DNA of 25,507 bases from an uncultured Flavobacteriales bacterium (GTDB taxonomy: Bacteria > Bacteroidota > Bacteroidia > Palsa-965): contig CAMLEF010000020.1 of the NCBI GenBank assembly GCA_946478675.1, forward strand, positions 1-25,507, read 5' to 3'. Below the pieces are notes generated by a model. The model searched no databases. It saw nothing but the letters and a program-made list of their open reading frames with translations, and was not told the origin of the DNA. Shown here piece after piece: positions 14,131 to 22,810 of the stretch. How positions within the stretch are numbered: position 1 is the stretch's first letter; each line of letters starts with the position of its first letter. The translations under genes and the position numbers were made by a program.

Positions 14131-17100
14131 ATGAAACGTATTTTCACTTTCCTGTTGCTGTCCGTTCTTTCTGTTGCGGCCTATGGCTTCAACGGAAATT
14201 TCCCGGAAACCAATTGGGAAGGAACCAAATCATTTGTCGAGAATAAAGGACAATTCTACGTGCGTCATCCGTTCGGAAACGACAACCGCGTGCTCTACGG
14301 ATACGACGGTTCGTTCACGCGCATCTTCTTTAAAAAGGACGGCGTCACGTTCAACTTCACCCGCAAAACGCATTCGGAAGAAAAAGAAGCGGAGCGTCAT
14401 GGTGAACATTTCAAAGACGCAGACGAATTCGCCCGCGAGGAAAAAAAGGAACACGCTGCAATTCTCGAGCTGGATGAAGTGAGCTACTACTGGGAAGGCG
14501 CCAACCCGAATGCAGAAGTCGTGGTGGATGGAAAAGTTTCTTCGTATTACAGCTATTCGTTCTTCGCCGCAGGCATGGAGAAGAATGAGAATTACATCAG
14601 CGGCTATTCGAAGATCACGTACAAAAATCTTTATCCCGGCATCGACGTCGAATACACGTTCCATCCGGTCGACGGCATCAAATACGCGATCATCGTGCAT
14701 CCCGGCGGCGATCTTTCGCAAGTGAAGATGACGTACTCCGACCGCGTTACGATCGACGACAACGGCAACGTTTGCGTGAAAACGAAATTCGGCAACATCA
14801 CCGATCACGCGCCGGTCACGTTTTACCAGGACAACCAGCAGGAGATTGTTCCTTCGCATTTCGTAAAGAGCGGCAAAAGCATTTCGTTCGCGACGGATAC
14901 TTACGATCACGCCCGCACGCTGGTTATCGATCCGTGGACGCAGACGCCTTCGCTGCCGAACTCGAATAAAGTCTGGGAAACCGAAACCAATGCGGCAGGC
15001 GACGTTTACGTTTACGGCGGCGACACGTACATCAAGCTGCTGAAATATAATTCGGCAGGAACGCTGCAATGGACGTATACTTCGCCGTGGGATTCCGCCA
15101 ACTACTGGATCGGCGGTTTTATCGTGCAGCCGGTAACGGGCGACGCGTACATGACGTCGGGCTCGAACGGCGAGATCCGCAAGATCACGAACGCCGGCGC
15201 ACTCGCCTGGAACAACAACCCGAACTCGCTGACGTCGTACGAATACTGGAGCCTCGCTTTCAACTGTGACCTTACGCAACTTGTTGTAGGCGGCACGCGC
15301 GTAGCATTCGGCTTTCCTACACCGACGATCCGCGGCGTGATCATCAAGATCAACCTTTCGACCGGCGCGCAGATCAGCACCAACGTTGTCGGTTACGGTT
15401 CAACGACCAACATTCCGCCGAATGTGCAGGAGGTAAGCTCCATCTGTTACGCGCCGAACGGGAATTATTATTTCCTCACGCTCGACACGCTCGGCTGTTT
15501 CAACCCGACGACGAACAGCATCGTGTACAAAGTGGGCACGTCGTACGGTTTCGATTATTATATCCCCGGTTACGGTTTCGGCACGAAGCAGCCGATCTCT
15601 GCCATCCGCGCCAACGGCACTGCGGTGTACACAATGAACGGCGCTACCGTGGAGAAACGCAGCCTTACCACGGGAGCGGTGCTCGCGAGCGCATCCATTC
15701 CCAGCGGTTCTTCCACGACAACTTTCTTCGGAACAAAAGTGAACAACAACGGCGGCATCGACATCGACGCGAGCGGAAACGTTTACGTCGGAACTACCAA
15801 CGGCGTTGTGAAGTATGATGCGAACCTCAATCAACTCTCCACCGCAGCTACCACTTTCGCAGTTTACGATGTGGACGTAAACACGGGCGGCGAAGTGGCG
15901 GCCTGCGGTTGGAGCGGAGGTTCCGGAAAAATTCAAACGCTCAACATGTCCGCCGGCGCACAGATGACGTACTCGTGCGTGACGTCAACACTTTCTGCGA
16001 CGAGCACGCAAACGAACATCAGCTGCTTCGGGCAATGCACCGGCTCTGCTACGGTTACACCTTCCGGCGGTTCGGGAACGTATACTTACTCATGGGCACC
16101 TTCGGGCGGAATCAACGCAACAGCGTCTGCGCTTTGTGCAGGAACCTATACGTGCACGGTGAATGACGGCAGCAGCACGACTACTGCCATCGTCACGATC
16201 ACGCAGCCCACCGCACTTGCCGGCAGCGCATCAGCCACACAAACCGGTTGTACTGCTGCAACAGGTTCCGCCACTGCATCTGTTACCGGCGGAACAGGCG
16301 CTTACACGTATGCCTGGTCGCCCAGCGGAGGAAATGCAGCGACCGCTTCCAACCTTGCTGCGGGAAATTATTCCTGCACGATTACCGATGCTAACGGTTG
16401 CTCCGTCGTAGTCACTGCAACCGTTACAACAGCAGGTGGCCCATCGCTCGGTGTGCAGTCAAGCAGTGACGCCACCTGCTTCGGCTCTTCCAACGGCTCC
16501 GTTACCGTGAGCGCAACCGGCAACGGCCCGTTCACCTACAGCTGGTCGCCGAGCGGCGGCAATGGCGCAACCGCGTCCAATCTTGCGGCAGGAACGTACA
16601 CCTGCACCGTCACCGACGCGAACGGTTGCACGCAAACACAAGCAGCGACCCTCACAGAACCCACGCAGATCAGCACGTCGACTTCTTCCGTTGCGGCGAG
16701 CTGCGGCAATAACGACGGCTCTGCAACCGTCACTGCTTCCGGCGGAACAGGCAGCTATACGTACAGCTGGTCACCATCGGGTGGCAATGCAGCGACGGCA
16801 ACGAACATCGGCGCAGGCAACTATGTTGTTACGATCACCGACGCCAACAGCTGTGCAGTGACAGCGAGCGTTACGGTTACCAACAACGGTGGCCCGACGA
16901 CGAGCTTGCAATCGTCTGCGGACGTGAGCTGCTACAACGGCACGAACGGAACGGCGACTGTGAATGCTTCCGGCAACGGACCGTTCACCTACAGCTGGGC
17001 GCCGTCGGGAGGAAACGCAGCGAGCGCCTCCAATCTCGCCGCAGGATCTTACACCGTCACCGTCACCGACCAGGGCGGATGCACCTCTGCGCAAACCGTG

Positions 17101-18306
17101 ACGATCACGCAGCCTTCGCAAATCACCGGAACCGTTTCATCCAACCCTGCGACCTGCGGCAACAGCAACGGAACGGCGACTGCAACGTACTCGGGCGGCA
17201 CCGGCGCTTACACGTATGCATGGACACCCAGCGGTGGAACGGGCGCAACAGAAAGCAATCTCATCGCCGGCAATTACACCGTGACGATCACCGATGCGAA
17301 CGGTTGTTCCGTTACCGGAAGTGTCAGCGTTACGAACACCGGCGGTCCCACACTCAGCGTGCAATCTTCTACCGACGTGAGCTGCTTCGGCGGCACGAAC
17401 GGCACGGCGATGATCAACGCCACCGGCATCGGTCCGTTCACCTACAGCTGGTCACCTTCGGGTGGAACATCTGCAACTGCTAACGGTCTCGGCGCAGGAA
17501 GCTACACCTGCACGGTGACCGACATCAACGGTTGCATTTCATCACAAGCCGTCACGATCACGCAACCCGCAACTGCAGTGCAGGTAGCCGGCACATCGAC
17601 GCCTGAAGATTGCGGAACCGGCAACGGCAGCGCGACGGTTACCGCAAGCGGCGGAACGGGACCGTACACCTATCACTGGACCTTCAACAACGCAACCACC
17701 GCGACGGTCAGCAACCTCAGCGCAGGAAGCTATACGTGCGCGATCACCGATGCGAACGGTTGCGTGCAAGTCGCAACGGTGGTGGTTGGCGGATCAGGCA
17801 GCGCTACGGCCAATGCGGGAACGTCCGTTACTATTTTGCAGGGCGACAGCACCACGCTCAACGGCAGCGGCAGCGGAACATTCAACTGGTCGCCATCGAC
17901 CGGGTTGAGCTGCACCAATTGCCAGAACCCGACTGCGTCACCGACCGTCACCACCATTTACACACTGACGGTAACGGATTCGCTCGGTTGTTCCGCGACG
18001 GATACGGTCACTGTTTTCGTCGACATTACCTGCGGCGATGTGTTTGTGCCGAATGCGTTCTCGCCGAACGGTGACAACCAGAACGACATCCTGTACGTGC
18101 GCGGGAATTGCATTCAATACTTACAGTTCGAAGTGTACAACCGCTGGGGCGAAAAAGTTTTTTACACGACGAATCCTGCAATCGGGTGGGACGGCAACTG
18201 GCGCGACAAGCCCTGCGAAGCGGCGGTGTTCAGCTACGTGCTGCGCGCCACGTTGCTCGACGGAACGGAAGTGGAACAACAGGGAAGCATTCATCTCGTT
18301 AAATAA
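14131..18306 (+). CDS. Giant SprB-repeat surface protein with gliding-motility-type (T9SS type B) C-terminus
   Basis: A 1391-residue protein. Start ATG 14131 gives a Sec signal peptide (MKRIFTFLLLSVLSVAAYG); the earlier TTG in frame overlaps the promoter. Domains in order are as follows. Residues 34-265 look like DUF7948, found in T9SS surface proteins (FVENKGQF, ITYKNLYPGIDVEYTF, VIDPW). Residues 270-610 form a probable beta-propeller. Residues 630-1222 hold eight SprB repeats, each with SC(F/Y)G or TCGN, NG(S/T)ATV, (Y/F)TYSWSPSGG, AG(S/T)YT and TDANGC. Residues 1227-1299 are an Ig/PKD-like domain. Residues 1300-1391 are a CHU_C gliding-motility-associated C-terminal domain (FVPNAFSPNGDNQND, VYNRWGEKVF, GTEVEQQGSIHLVK). 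The repeats alternate between two subtypes with an exact 453-bp period. It probably acts as a cell-surface adhesin exported by T9SS. The PorP/SprF gene follows 5 nt later. Confidence 0.93.
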   Translation: MKRIFTFLLLSVLSVAAYGFNGNFPETNWEGTKSFVENKGQFYVRHPFGNDNRVLYGYDGSFTRIFFKKDGVTFNFTRKTHSEEKEAERHGEHFKDADEFAREEKKEHAAILELDEVSYYWEGANPNAEVVVDGKVSSYYSYSFFAAGMEKNENYISGYSKITYKNLYPGIDVEYTFHPVDGIKYAIIVHPGGDLSQVKMTYSDRVTIDDNGNVCVKTKFGNITDHAPVTFYQDNQQEIVPSHFVKSGKSISFATDTYDHARTLVIDPWTQTPSLPNSNKVWETETNAAGDVYVYGGDTYIKLLKYNSAGTLQWTYTSPWDSANYWIGGFIVQPVTGDAYMTSGSNGEIRKITNAGALAWNNNPNSLTSYEYWSLAFNCDLTQLVVGGTRVAFGFPTPTIRGVIIKINLSTGAQISTNVVGYGSTTNIPPNVQEVSSICYAPNGNYYFLTLDTLGCFNPTTNSIVYKVGTSYGFDYYIPGYGFGTKQPISAIRANGTAVYTMNGATVEKRSLTTGAVLASASIPSGSSTTTFFGTKVNNNGGIDIDASGNVYVGTTNGVVKYDANLNQLSTAATTFAVYDVDVNTGGEVAACGWSGGSGKIQTLNMSAGAQMTYSCVTSTLSATSTQTNISCFGQCTGSATVTPSGGSGTYTYSWAPSGGINATASALCAGTYTCTVNDGSSTTTAIVTITQPTALAGSASATQTGCTAATGSATASVTGGTGAYTYAWSPSGGNAATASNLAAGNYSCTITDANGCSVVVTATVTTAGGPSLGVQSSSDATCFGSSNGSVTVSATGNGPFTYSWSPSGGNGATASNLAAGTYTCTVTDANGCTQTQAATLTEPTQISTSTSSVAASCGNNDGSATVTASGGTGSYTYSWSPSGGNAATATNIGAGNYVVTITDANSCAVTASVTVTNNGGPTTSLQSSADVSCYNGTNGTATVNASGNGPFTYSWAPSGGNAASASNLAAGSYTVTVTDQGGCTSAQTVTITQPSQITGTVSSNPATCGNSNGTATATYSGGTGAYTYAWTPSGGTGATESNLIAGNYTVTITDANGCSVTGSVSVTNTGGPTLSVQSSTDVSCFGGTNGTAMINATGIGPFTYSWSPSGGTSATANGLGAGSYTCTVTDINGCISSQAVTITQPATAVQVAGTSTPEDCGTGNGSATVTASGGTGPYTYHWTFNNATTATVSNLSAGSYTCAITDANGCVQVATVVVGGSGSATANAGTSVTILQGDSTTLNGSGSGTFNWSPSTGLSCTNCQNPTASPTVTTIYTLTVTDSLGCSATDTVTVFVDITCGDVFVPNAFSPNGDNQNDILYVRGNCIQYLQFEVYNRWGEKVFYTTNPAIGWDGNWRDKPCEAAVFSYVLRATLLDGTEVEQQGSIHLVK
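16017..17795 (+). repeat. SprB repeat array, eight units in four two-unit blocks
   Basis: Eight units of about 75 residues lie inside the coding sequence. The GG(C/A/T)CCGTTCACCTACAGC site of one subtype starts at 16525, 16978 and 17431, which is 453 bp each time. The GGCGG site of the other subtype starts at 16288, 16741, 17194 and 17650, steps of 453, 453 and 456 bp. The repeating unit is thus a two-domain block of 151 residues. The first and last units are the most divergent. Confidence 0.9.
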
Positions 18307-18311
18307 GCGCA

Positions 18312-19355
18312 ATGAACATGAAAACGAAATTCCTCTTTTCTTCCGTTGCGATCTTCATCGGCATCATCGTGAATGCGCAGGACGTTCACTTCTCGCAGTT
18401 GACCGAAACACCGTTGCTGCTGAATCCCGCAGAGACGGCGCTGGGCCACGACGTGATGGGCATCATCAATTACAAAGACCAGTGGAAATCCGTCGGCACA
18501 CATTTCCGCACGTTCAACGTCAGCGCGGATGTCGGCGTGTTCCGCAAGAAGAACGGCAACCGCCTCGGTCTCGGCCTCGATGTTTTTTCCGACAAAGCCG
18601 GCGAAGGCAACATGGCAACAACCAGCGGTACGTTTCATTTGTCAGGCGTGCTTGCTGCGAACGATAATAATCTGTTCTCGGCAGGATTGTCGGCGGGCTT
18701 CGGTCAGCGCAGCCTCGTGTACGACAAGCTGAGCTGGGACAATCAATACGACGGTTTGCATTACGATGCGACGCTTCCAACGGGAGAGCCGGCCACGTTC
18801 GCGAATCACAACTACGTGGATTTTTCTGCGGGCATCGCATGGTTTTACGGAACGGGGCATTCCACGCTGAGCTCGAACGACGCGCACATTTTCAATGCAG
18901 GTGTCGCGGTGCAACACATCAATAAACCGGTGTACAGTTTCTACGGCGATAACAACGAGCGTTTGCCGATGCGCTTCGTCTTCCACGGCATGGGCGACAT
19001 CGGCATCAAGAACTACAGCCTCATCCTCGAGCCGGCGTACATCGTGATGCTGCAGGCCGGTCACCACGAAATCAATGCAGGCATGATGGTGAAGTACACG
19101 CCGCAGGAGGCTTCGCGTTACACCGGGCGCAAAAAAGCATCGGCCTTCTGCCTCGGCGGCTACTATCGTTTCTCCGATGCGGTCGTGGTGGCCACGCGTT
19201 ACGAATTTTCAAATTGGGCCGTCGGTCTCAGCTACGACGTCAACGTTTCCGGCCTGAAAGATGCGAGCCACGCGAAAGGCGGCTTCGAGATCGCATTGCG
19301 TTACATGGCCCCCAACCCCTTCGGCGGCGGACAATCCAGCCGCTTGTTCGACTGA
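18312..19355 (+). CDS. PorP/SprF family type IX secretion membrane protein
   Basis: A 347-residue protein. MNMKTKFLFSSVAIFIGIIVNAQ is a signal peptide, followed by DVHFSQLTETPLLLNPAETA, the characteristic N-terminus of PorP/SprF proteins (QDxHFSQF...NPAxTG). The remainder is a series of amphipathic strands with GLGLDVFSDKAGEGN and a C-terminal strand set (YRFSDAVVVATRYEFSNWAVGLSYDVN), consistent with an outer-membrane beta-barrel. Family members sit downstream of SprB-like adhesins and help their T9SS export or surface anchoring. Here the gene begins 5 nt after the adhesin stop, so the two are co-transcribed and very likely partners. Met1 or Met3 could be the start. Confidence 0.94.
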   Translation: MNMKTKFLFSSVAIFIGIIVNAQDVHFSQLTETPLLLNPAETALGHDVMGIINYKDQWKSVGTHFRTFNVSADVGVFRKKNGNRLGLGLDVFSDKAGEGNMATTSGTFHLSGVLAANDNNLFSAGLSAGFGQRSLVYDKLSWDNQYDGLHYDATLPTGEPATFANHNYVDFSAGIAWFYGTGHSTLSSNDAHIFNAGVAVQHINKPVYSFYGDNNERLPMRFVFHGMGDIGIKNYSLILEPAYIVMLQAGHHEINAGMMVKYTPQEASRYTGRKKASAFCLGGYYRFSDAVVVATRYEFSNWAVGLSYDVNVSGLKDASHAKGGFEIALRYMAPNPFGGGQSSRLFD

Positions 19356-19360
19356 TATTT

Positions 19361-19428
19361 TCCGCAGGTAACCGCCCAGGCAGAAACTGGAGCCTTCTGT
19401 AGCTGGTCGCGTTGCCTGCGGATTTTAA
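19361..19428 (+). terminator. Long interrupted hairpin downstream of the PorP/SprF gene
   Basis: TCCGCAGGTAAC (19361-19372) pairs with GTTGCCTGCGGA (19411-19422) with one T-G wobble. Inside, CCAG (19376-19379) pairs with CTGG (19403-19406), and CAGAA (19381-19385) with TTCTG (19395-19399), giving about 21 pairs in one extended hairpin. It is followed by TTTTAAAA. It could be the operon terminator, though the T tract is short and the structure larger than needed. Confidence 0.55.
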
Positions 19429-19433
19429 AATGA

Positions 19434-19582
19434 AGTTGCGAAGGTGCGGGTTGCGGGTGAAATTGGCAGTGGATCAGGGGAGATAGCAGTCCGATGTGAA
19501 ATGACGGACTACCACTTAAGACACTTAAGTCACTTAAGCAATTCGTATCACGCGCAACACGCAACATTCGCAACTCCGCAAC
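19434..19582. repeat. TTGCG/CGCAAC-type inverted intergenic repeat with a CACTTAAG triplet
   Basis: The left part (19434-19460) has AGTTGCGAAGGTGCGGGTTGC. The right part (19550-19582) has CGCGCAACACGCAAC, TTCGCAACTCCGCAAC, roughly the reverse complement. Between them, 19513-19539 holds three tandem 9-bp units CACTTAAGN, each containing the palindrome CTTAAG. The right arm ends next to the stop codon of the histidine kinase. No ORF is supported in the 228-bp spacer. The sequence type is shared with 3757-4180. Confidence 0.65.
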
Positions 19583-19583
19583 T

Positions 19584-21230
19584 TTACCCCGGAAAATACA
19601 ACTCGAACGTTGCGCCTTCATCCACTTTCCCCGAAGCCGTAATAAACCCGCCGTGGTTCTGCATGATCTTCTTGCAGATCGCGAGACCGATGCCCGTGCC
19701 GGGATATTGTCCTTTCCCATGCAGGCGCTGGAAAATTCCGAAGATGCGATCGGAATGCTGCGGATCGAAGCCGATGCCGTTGTCGCTGATGCGGATGCAG
19801 TGATATTTTTTTTCAGACGACGCGCCGTGCTCCCGTAACGTTGCGCCGGGAATTTCCTCCGATTGTATTTGCACTTTCACCGGCTCGTCGGGCTTGCCGT
19901 ATTTCAGCGAATTGCCGACGATGTTCTCGAACAGCTGGTACACCTGGAAAGGAACCGCGCGGATGGAAGGCAGCGGCGCAGCATCGATCACCAGTTTTTT
20001 TTCTTCGACCGGCTCGCGGAAACTTTCACGGACTTCTTTCAGCGTTACATTCAGATCGACTGTTTCGAGCGATTGGTCGGTCGTGTGCGTGCGTGAGAAG
20101 CTCAGCACATCTTCGATCAGCTTCTGCATGCGGCCGGCCGAGTTGACGATGCGCTGAAAATAATCTTTCGCGAACGGCGACAGCTGCTCCGCTTCTTTCT
20201 CGAGGATGCGGTTGCAATACGTTTTGATCTTGCGCAGCGGCTCCTGCAGGTCGTGGCTCGCGATGTAGCTGAACGAAGCGAGCTCTTTGTTGCTCTGCTC
20301 CAGCTCGAGGTTTTTCTGCTCCAGCTCTTGCCCTGCATTTTCCAGCCGCGAAATGAGATGATGGCGGTCCGTTACGTCCATCACTGTTCCTTTCAACACT
20401 TTCGGTTTGCCGTCTACGAACTCGACGATTCCGCGCGACCAGATCACTTTCTCTTTCCCGTTGCGGGCGTAACGGTATTCGCAATCGTAAGGCGCTTCAC
20501 CGGTCATCGCGCGGTGAAGAGCAGTCTTTACTTTTTCGCGATCGTCTTCATGCACGAAATTCAGGAACTCCGGCAGCGTGCCCGACTTTTCCATCTCGAA
20601 GATCCGGTACAGCTGCGGCGAGTACACGGAACGATTGCCCGTTTCGGCGAGGTCCCATTCGAAGCTGCCGATATTGCCGATCCGTTGCGCCTCGAGCAGT
20701 TGCTGCTCATGGTTGTAAAGCGAAGCGTTCAGGTTGTTGAGCGCCTCCTGCTGGATCAGGATGAACGCGCGGATGGATTTCGTTTCGGTGTATTGCGTGA
20801 AACGATCGATCTCTTCGATGAGCGGGATCGCTTCTTCGAGCTCCGGCGCATATTCCGGCAAAAATTTCAGGAACGTTTGTTTACGCACGAATGTGCCGAG
20901 CGTGATGTCGTCGGCTACGATCTGGTCGCGGGAGATGAGCGGGAGAATGTTCTTCTTCCACATCTCGAGCGCGCGTTGCGTGAATTCAACGACCTGGTTG
21001 TCGATGATCTGCTGAAAAAGATCGGAAGTGCTTTGCATCGAAAGCACGATCAGTTCTTCATCGCTGAGGTGCTGGAAATATTTCAGCAGCGGAATGTTCT
21101 CCCGCCGGCTCAGCTCCAGTGATGTTTCACAAAACTCCCGCAGCCGCGAGTGGCGCAGGTGGGCAGCAAATCCCGGAAGCAACCGGAAGTGCAGCGCTTC
21201 GTTCCCATGGAGGTTCATCTCATTTGCCAT
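19584..21230 (-). CDS. PAS-domain sensor histidine kinase
   Basis: A 548-residue protein. Residues 1-165 form a helical N-terminal region I do not recognise (QHLSDEELIVLSMQSTSDL, FLPEYAPELEEAIPLIEEIDR). About 185-292 is a PAS domain of the PAS_3 type (NIGSFEWDLAETGNR, NFVHEDDREKV, KPKVLKGTVMDVTDR). A coiled coil runs about 293-317. The HisKA helix follows with SYIASHDLQEPLRKIKTY, in which His326 is the phospho-acceptor. The HATPase domain shows the N box (LFENIVGNSLKYGK, Asn436 and Asn440), G1 (DNGIGFD, 483-489) and G2 (GTGIGLA, 511-517). There is no transmembrane segment, so it is predicted to be cytoplasmic. The HDLQEPLRKI dimerisation box is typical of phytochrome-like and related kinases. 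It starts 12 bp after the response regulator stop; the two form one operon. Confidence 0.93.
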   Translation of the reverse strand: MANEMNLHGNEALHFRLLPGFAAHLRHSRLREFCETSLELSRRENIPLLKYFQHLSDEELIVLSMQSTSDLFQQIIDNQVVEFTQRALEMWKKNILPLISRDQIVADDITLGTFVRKQTFLKFLPEYAPELEEAIPLIEEIDRFTQYTETKSIRAFILIQQEALNNLNASLYNHEQQLLEAQRIGNIGSFEWDLAETGNRSVYSPQLYRIFEMEKSGTLPEFLNFVHEDDREKVKTALHRAMTGEAPYDCEYRYARNGKEKVIWSRGIVEFVDGKPKVLKGTVMDVTDRHHLISRLENAGQELEQKNLELEQSNKELASFSYIASHDLQEPLRKIKTYCNRILEKEAEQLSPFAKDYFQRIVNSAGRMQKLIEDVLSFSRTHTTDQSLETVDLNVTLKEVRESFREPVEEKKLVIDAAPLPSIRAVPFQVYQLFENIVGNSLKYGKPDEPVKVQIQSEEIPGATLREHGASSEKKYHCIRISDNGIGFDPQHSDRIFGIFQRLHGKGQYPGTGIGLAICKKIMQNHGGFITASGKVDEGATFELYFPG

Positions 21231-21242
21231 CGGCAGGTGTTT

Positions 21243-21698
21243 TTAACCTGTTCGCAAAACGAATTTGTCTTTCTGGGGTCGTGTAAAGTTTTTCCAGTCG
21301 AAGGAAAGCACCTTCCGCGTGATCATCTGCAGGTCGCTGAACGATTCCGGTTTGGGAATGTACAGCGAAGCACCCGCACGATACGTCGCCTCGATCTGTT
21401 CGCGGTTGGACGATGTAGAATAAATTATTACAGGAATATGCCGCAGCTTCTCGTTCATGTAAATTTCCGCCAGGCATTCATGTCCGTTCTTCAGCGGCAT
21501 GTTCAGGTCGAGAAAGATCAGGTCCGGAAGCTCCGAACCTTCACGCGTGAGCTCGTCCATCAGCGTCGCGCCGTTATCCGCCGTTCTCAGCGTTACCTGC
21601 GTACCGAACTCGTCGATGGCTTCACGAAAAAGATCACGGTCTTCTTCATCGTCATCGGCAAGCAACACGCGCAAGGGCCGCGTCAGCAGGACAGTCAT
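21243..21698 (-). CDS. Single-domain response regulator (receiver only)
   Basis: A 151-residue protein starting at ATG 21698 (MTVLLTRPLRVLLADDDEED). The receiver signature is complete: acidic Asp15-Asp17, phospho-acceptor Asp64 in LIFLDLNMPLKNG, the Ser/Thr switch near 94-96 (YSTSS) and Lys116 in YIPKPESF. No DNA-binding or enzymatic output domain follows; the last 25 residues are a short tail. The frame is open back to 21863 but that N-terminus would be unlike any receiver. It precedes the histidine kinase gene with a 12-bp gap and is its likely partner, in the manner of Rcp1-type regulators paired with HDLQEPL kinases. The output must pass through another protein. Confidence 0.93.
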   Translation of the reverse strand: MTVLLTRPLRVLLADDDEEDRDLFREAIDEFGTQVTLRTADNGATLMDELTREGSELPDLIFLDLNMPLKNGHECLAEIYMNEKLRHIPVIIYSTSSNREQIEATYRAGASLYIPKPESFSDLQMITRKVLSFDWKNFTRPQKDKFVLRTG

Positions 21699-22198
21699 AA
21701 TCACCACCAGTTTTTTCACCATCCGGAAATTCCCCTCCTTCACGTTCATCCACAAAGCCCGGAGAAGAAATGCCAGGAGATTCTTTTTGCCGGTGCAAGG
21801 GAGCAGAACCTCACTGCCGGCTAAGGCTACAGCATTCATCAGCACGAAAATACGCAAATACATACGCGGGCTTCTTGAAATTTTCGTGATGAAAATGAAA
21901 ACGAATGTCTTGAAACGCCAAACCCGGAATCCTTAGCTGGCGCTGGTTTTACGACCATTTACACCATTCCGGAGGTGTAATTTCAAGGCAAACGGAATGT
22001 ATCCGGGGAAGCGATCCGGCCAGGCGTTTGCTTCACCGTATGGTGCGCCGACACCTGTTGATTTTTCACGCGCGGCAGCTTCGCAGATTTTATGTTTGTA
22101 AAAGCGCACAACTTTAACCGGGGAAACACGAACAACACATCGTGATGATCACGTTGACGTTTGAGACGAATCAGAAGGGCAGGTGAGAGGCAACCGCC
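21699..22198. other. 500-bp spacer upstream of the response regulator, no supported gene
   Basis: Frames here are short or antisense and have no gene-like features. A dyad TTACACC (21959-21965) and GGTGTAA (21974-21980) with an 8-nt spacer is the only clear symmetrical element and could be an operator for the response-regulator operon. On the minus strand a TGTATTTG near 21850 is one mismatch from the -7 consensus. Neither is strong evidence. Confidence 0.35.
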
Positions 22199-22810
22199 TT
22201 ACGCCGCTACCCGCTGCAGGATCACTTTGCAGGGAACCGACGATGTGACGCGCACGTGATGGCCGAGGTGCAGCGGGATCTGCAGGTAATTGCCGGGAAC
22301 GAGATGATGCACATCTTCGCCGACGATGATGTCGCAGGTGCCTTCGAGGATGAGGAAACGCTCGTACGTATCGTCGTGCACTTCGTAAGGCGCGTGCGAC
22401 TGGAGCCAGACGATGCCGGTAGTGGCCTGCGGCGTGTGGCCGATGAGCTTCACGAAAATATTCTCCGCATCATCGGGACGCAGCATGTCGGGGCGATGGA
22501 TCCATTCCGCGAAATCTTCCGCGCGGGAATGTTCGTGCAGCAGCGGCGGATCGGCGGGCGCTTCTCCCTGCTGCAGGCGTTCCATGAAATCGATCGTCGC
22601 GAAAAGCAACGGCTTGACGGCTTCATGCGGCTCCATTGCGCAGGAAGAAGAATAGGATTCCATCGCGTGGCGGATCGCGTCGAGCTCCGCGCGGATCTCC
22701 TCGTGGGCAGCAGCCATCCGCGCCACCTCCTGCGATTCCGCTTCGGTAGCAGCACCAAGAACGTAGAGTTCCAGGATGCCCGATTCGATATAAGCTGCGA
22801 TCTTATTCAT
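22199..22810 (-). CDS. Soluble anti-sigma factor with C-terminal cupin domain (ChrR-like)
   Basis: A 203-residue protein starting at ATG 22810. Residues 1-60 resemble the N-terminus of RskA/ChrR-type anti-sigma factors (YIESGILELYVLGAATEAE, then a long helix). Residues 115-203 are a cupin: APYEVHDDTYERFLILEG (His145, Glu150 and Glu156 region), PGNYLQIPLHLGHHVRV (His181, His184, His185) and a final beta strand. The cupin could bind a metal and act as the sensor, as in ChrR. There is no membrane segment, so the switch would be cytoplasmic. The ATG lies inside the end of the upstream sigma gene (8-nt overlap, ATGAATAA), which indicates coupled translation and partnership. An N-terminal zinc motif like that of ChrR is not seen. 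Confidence 0.82.
   Translation of the reverse strand: MNKIAAYIESGILELYVLGAATEAESQEVARMAAAHEEIRAELDAIRHAMESYSSSCAMEPHEAVKPLLFATIDFMERLQQGEAPADPPLLHEHSRAEDFAEWIHRPDMLRPDDAENIFVKLIGHTPQATTGIVWLQSHAPYEVHDDTYERFLILEGTCDIIVGEDVHHLVPGNYLQIPLHLGHHVRVTSSVPCKVILQRVAA

Noticed and set aside
14230..15279. 349-residue minus-strand frame in the adhesin gene
   Set aside because: It is antisense to a DUF7948/beta-propeller region with clear motifs and a promoter in the other direction.
16017..17795. Possible CRISPR-like or satellite array
   Set aside because: The periodic sequence is in frame and encodes SprB domains of about 75 residues; there are no short identical repeats with unique spacers.
20253..21122. 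289-residue plus-strand frame over the histidine kinase
   Set aside because: It is antisense to a kinase with all catalytic boxes intact.
21699..21863. Upstream extension of the response regulator
   Set aside because: A receiver domain normally begins within about 10-15 residues of the start; the extra 55 residues show no domain and the ATG at 21698 is well placed.
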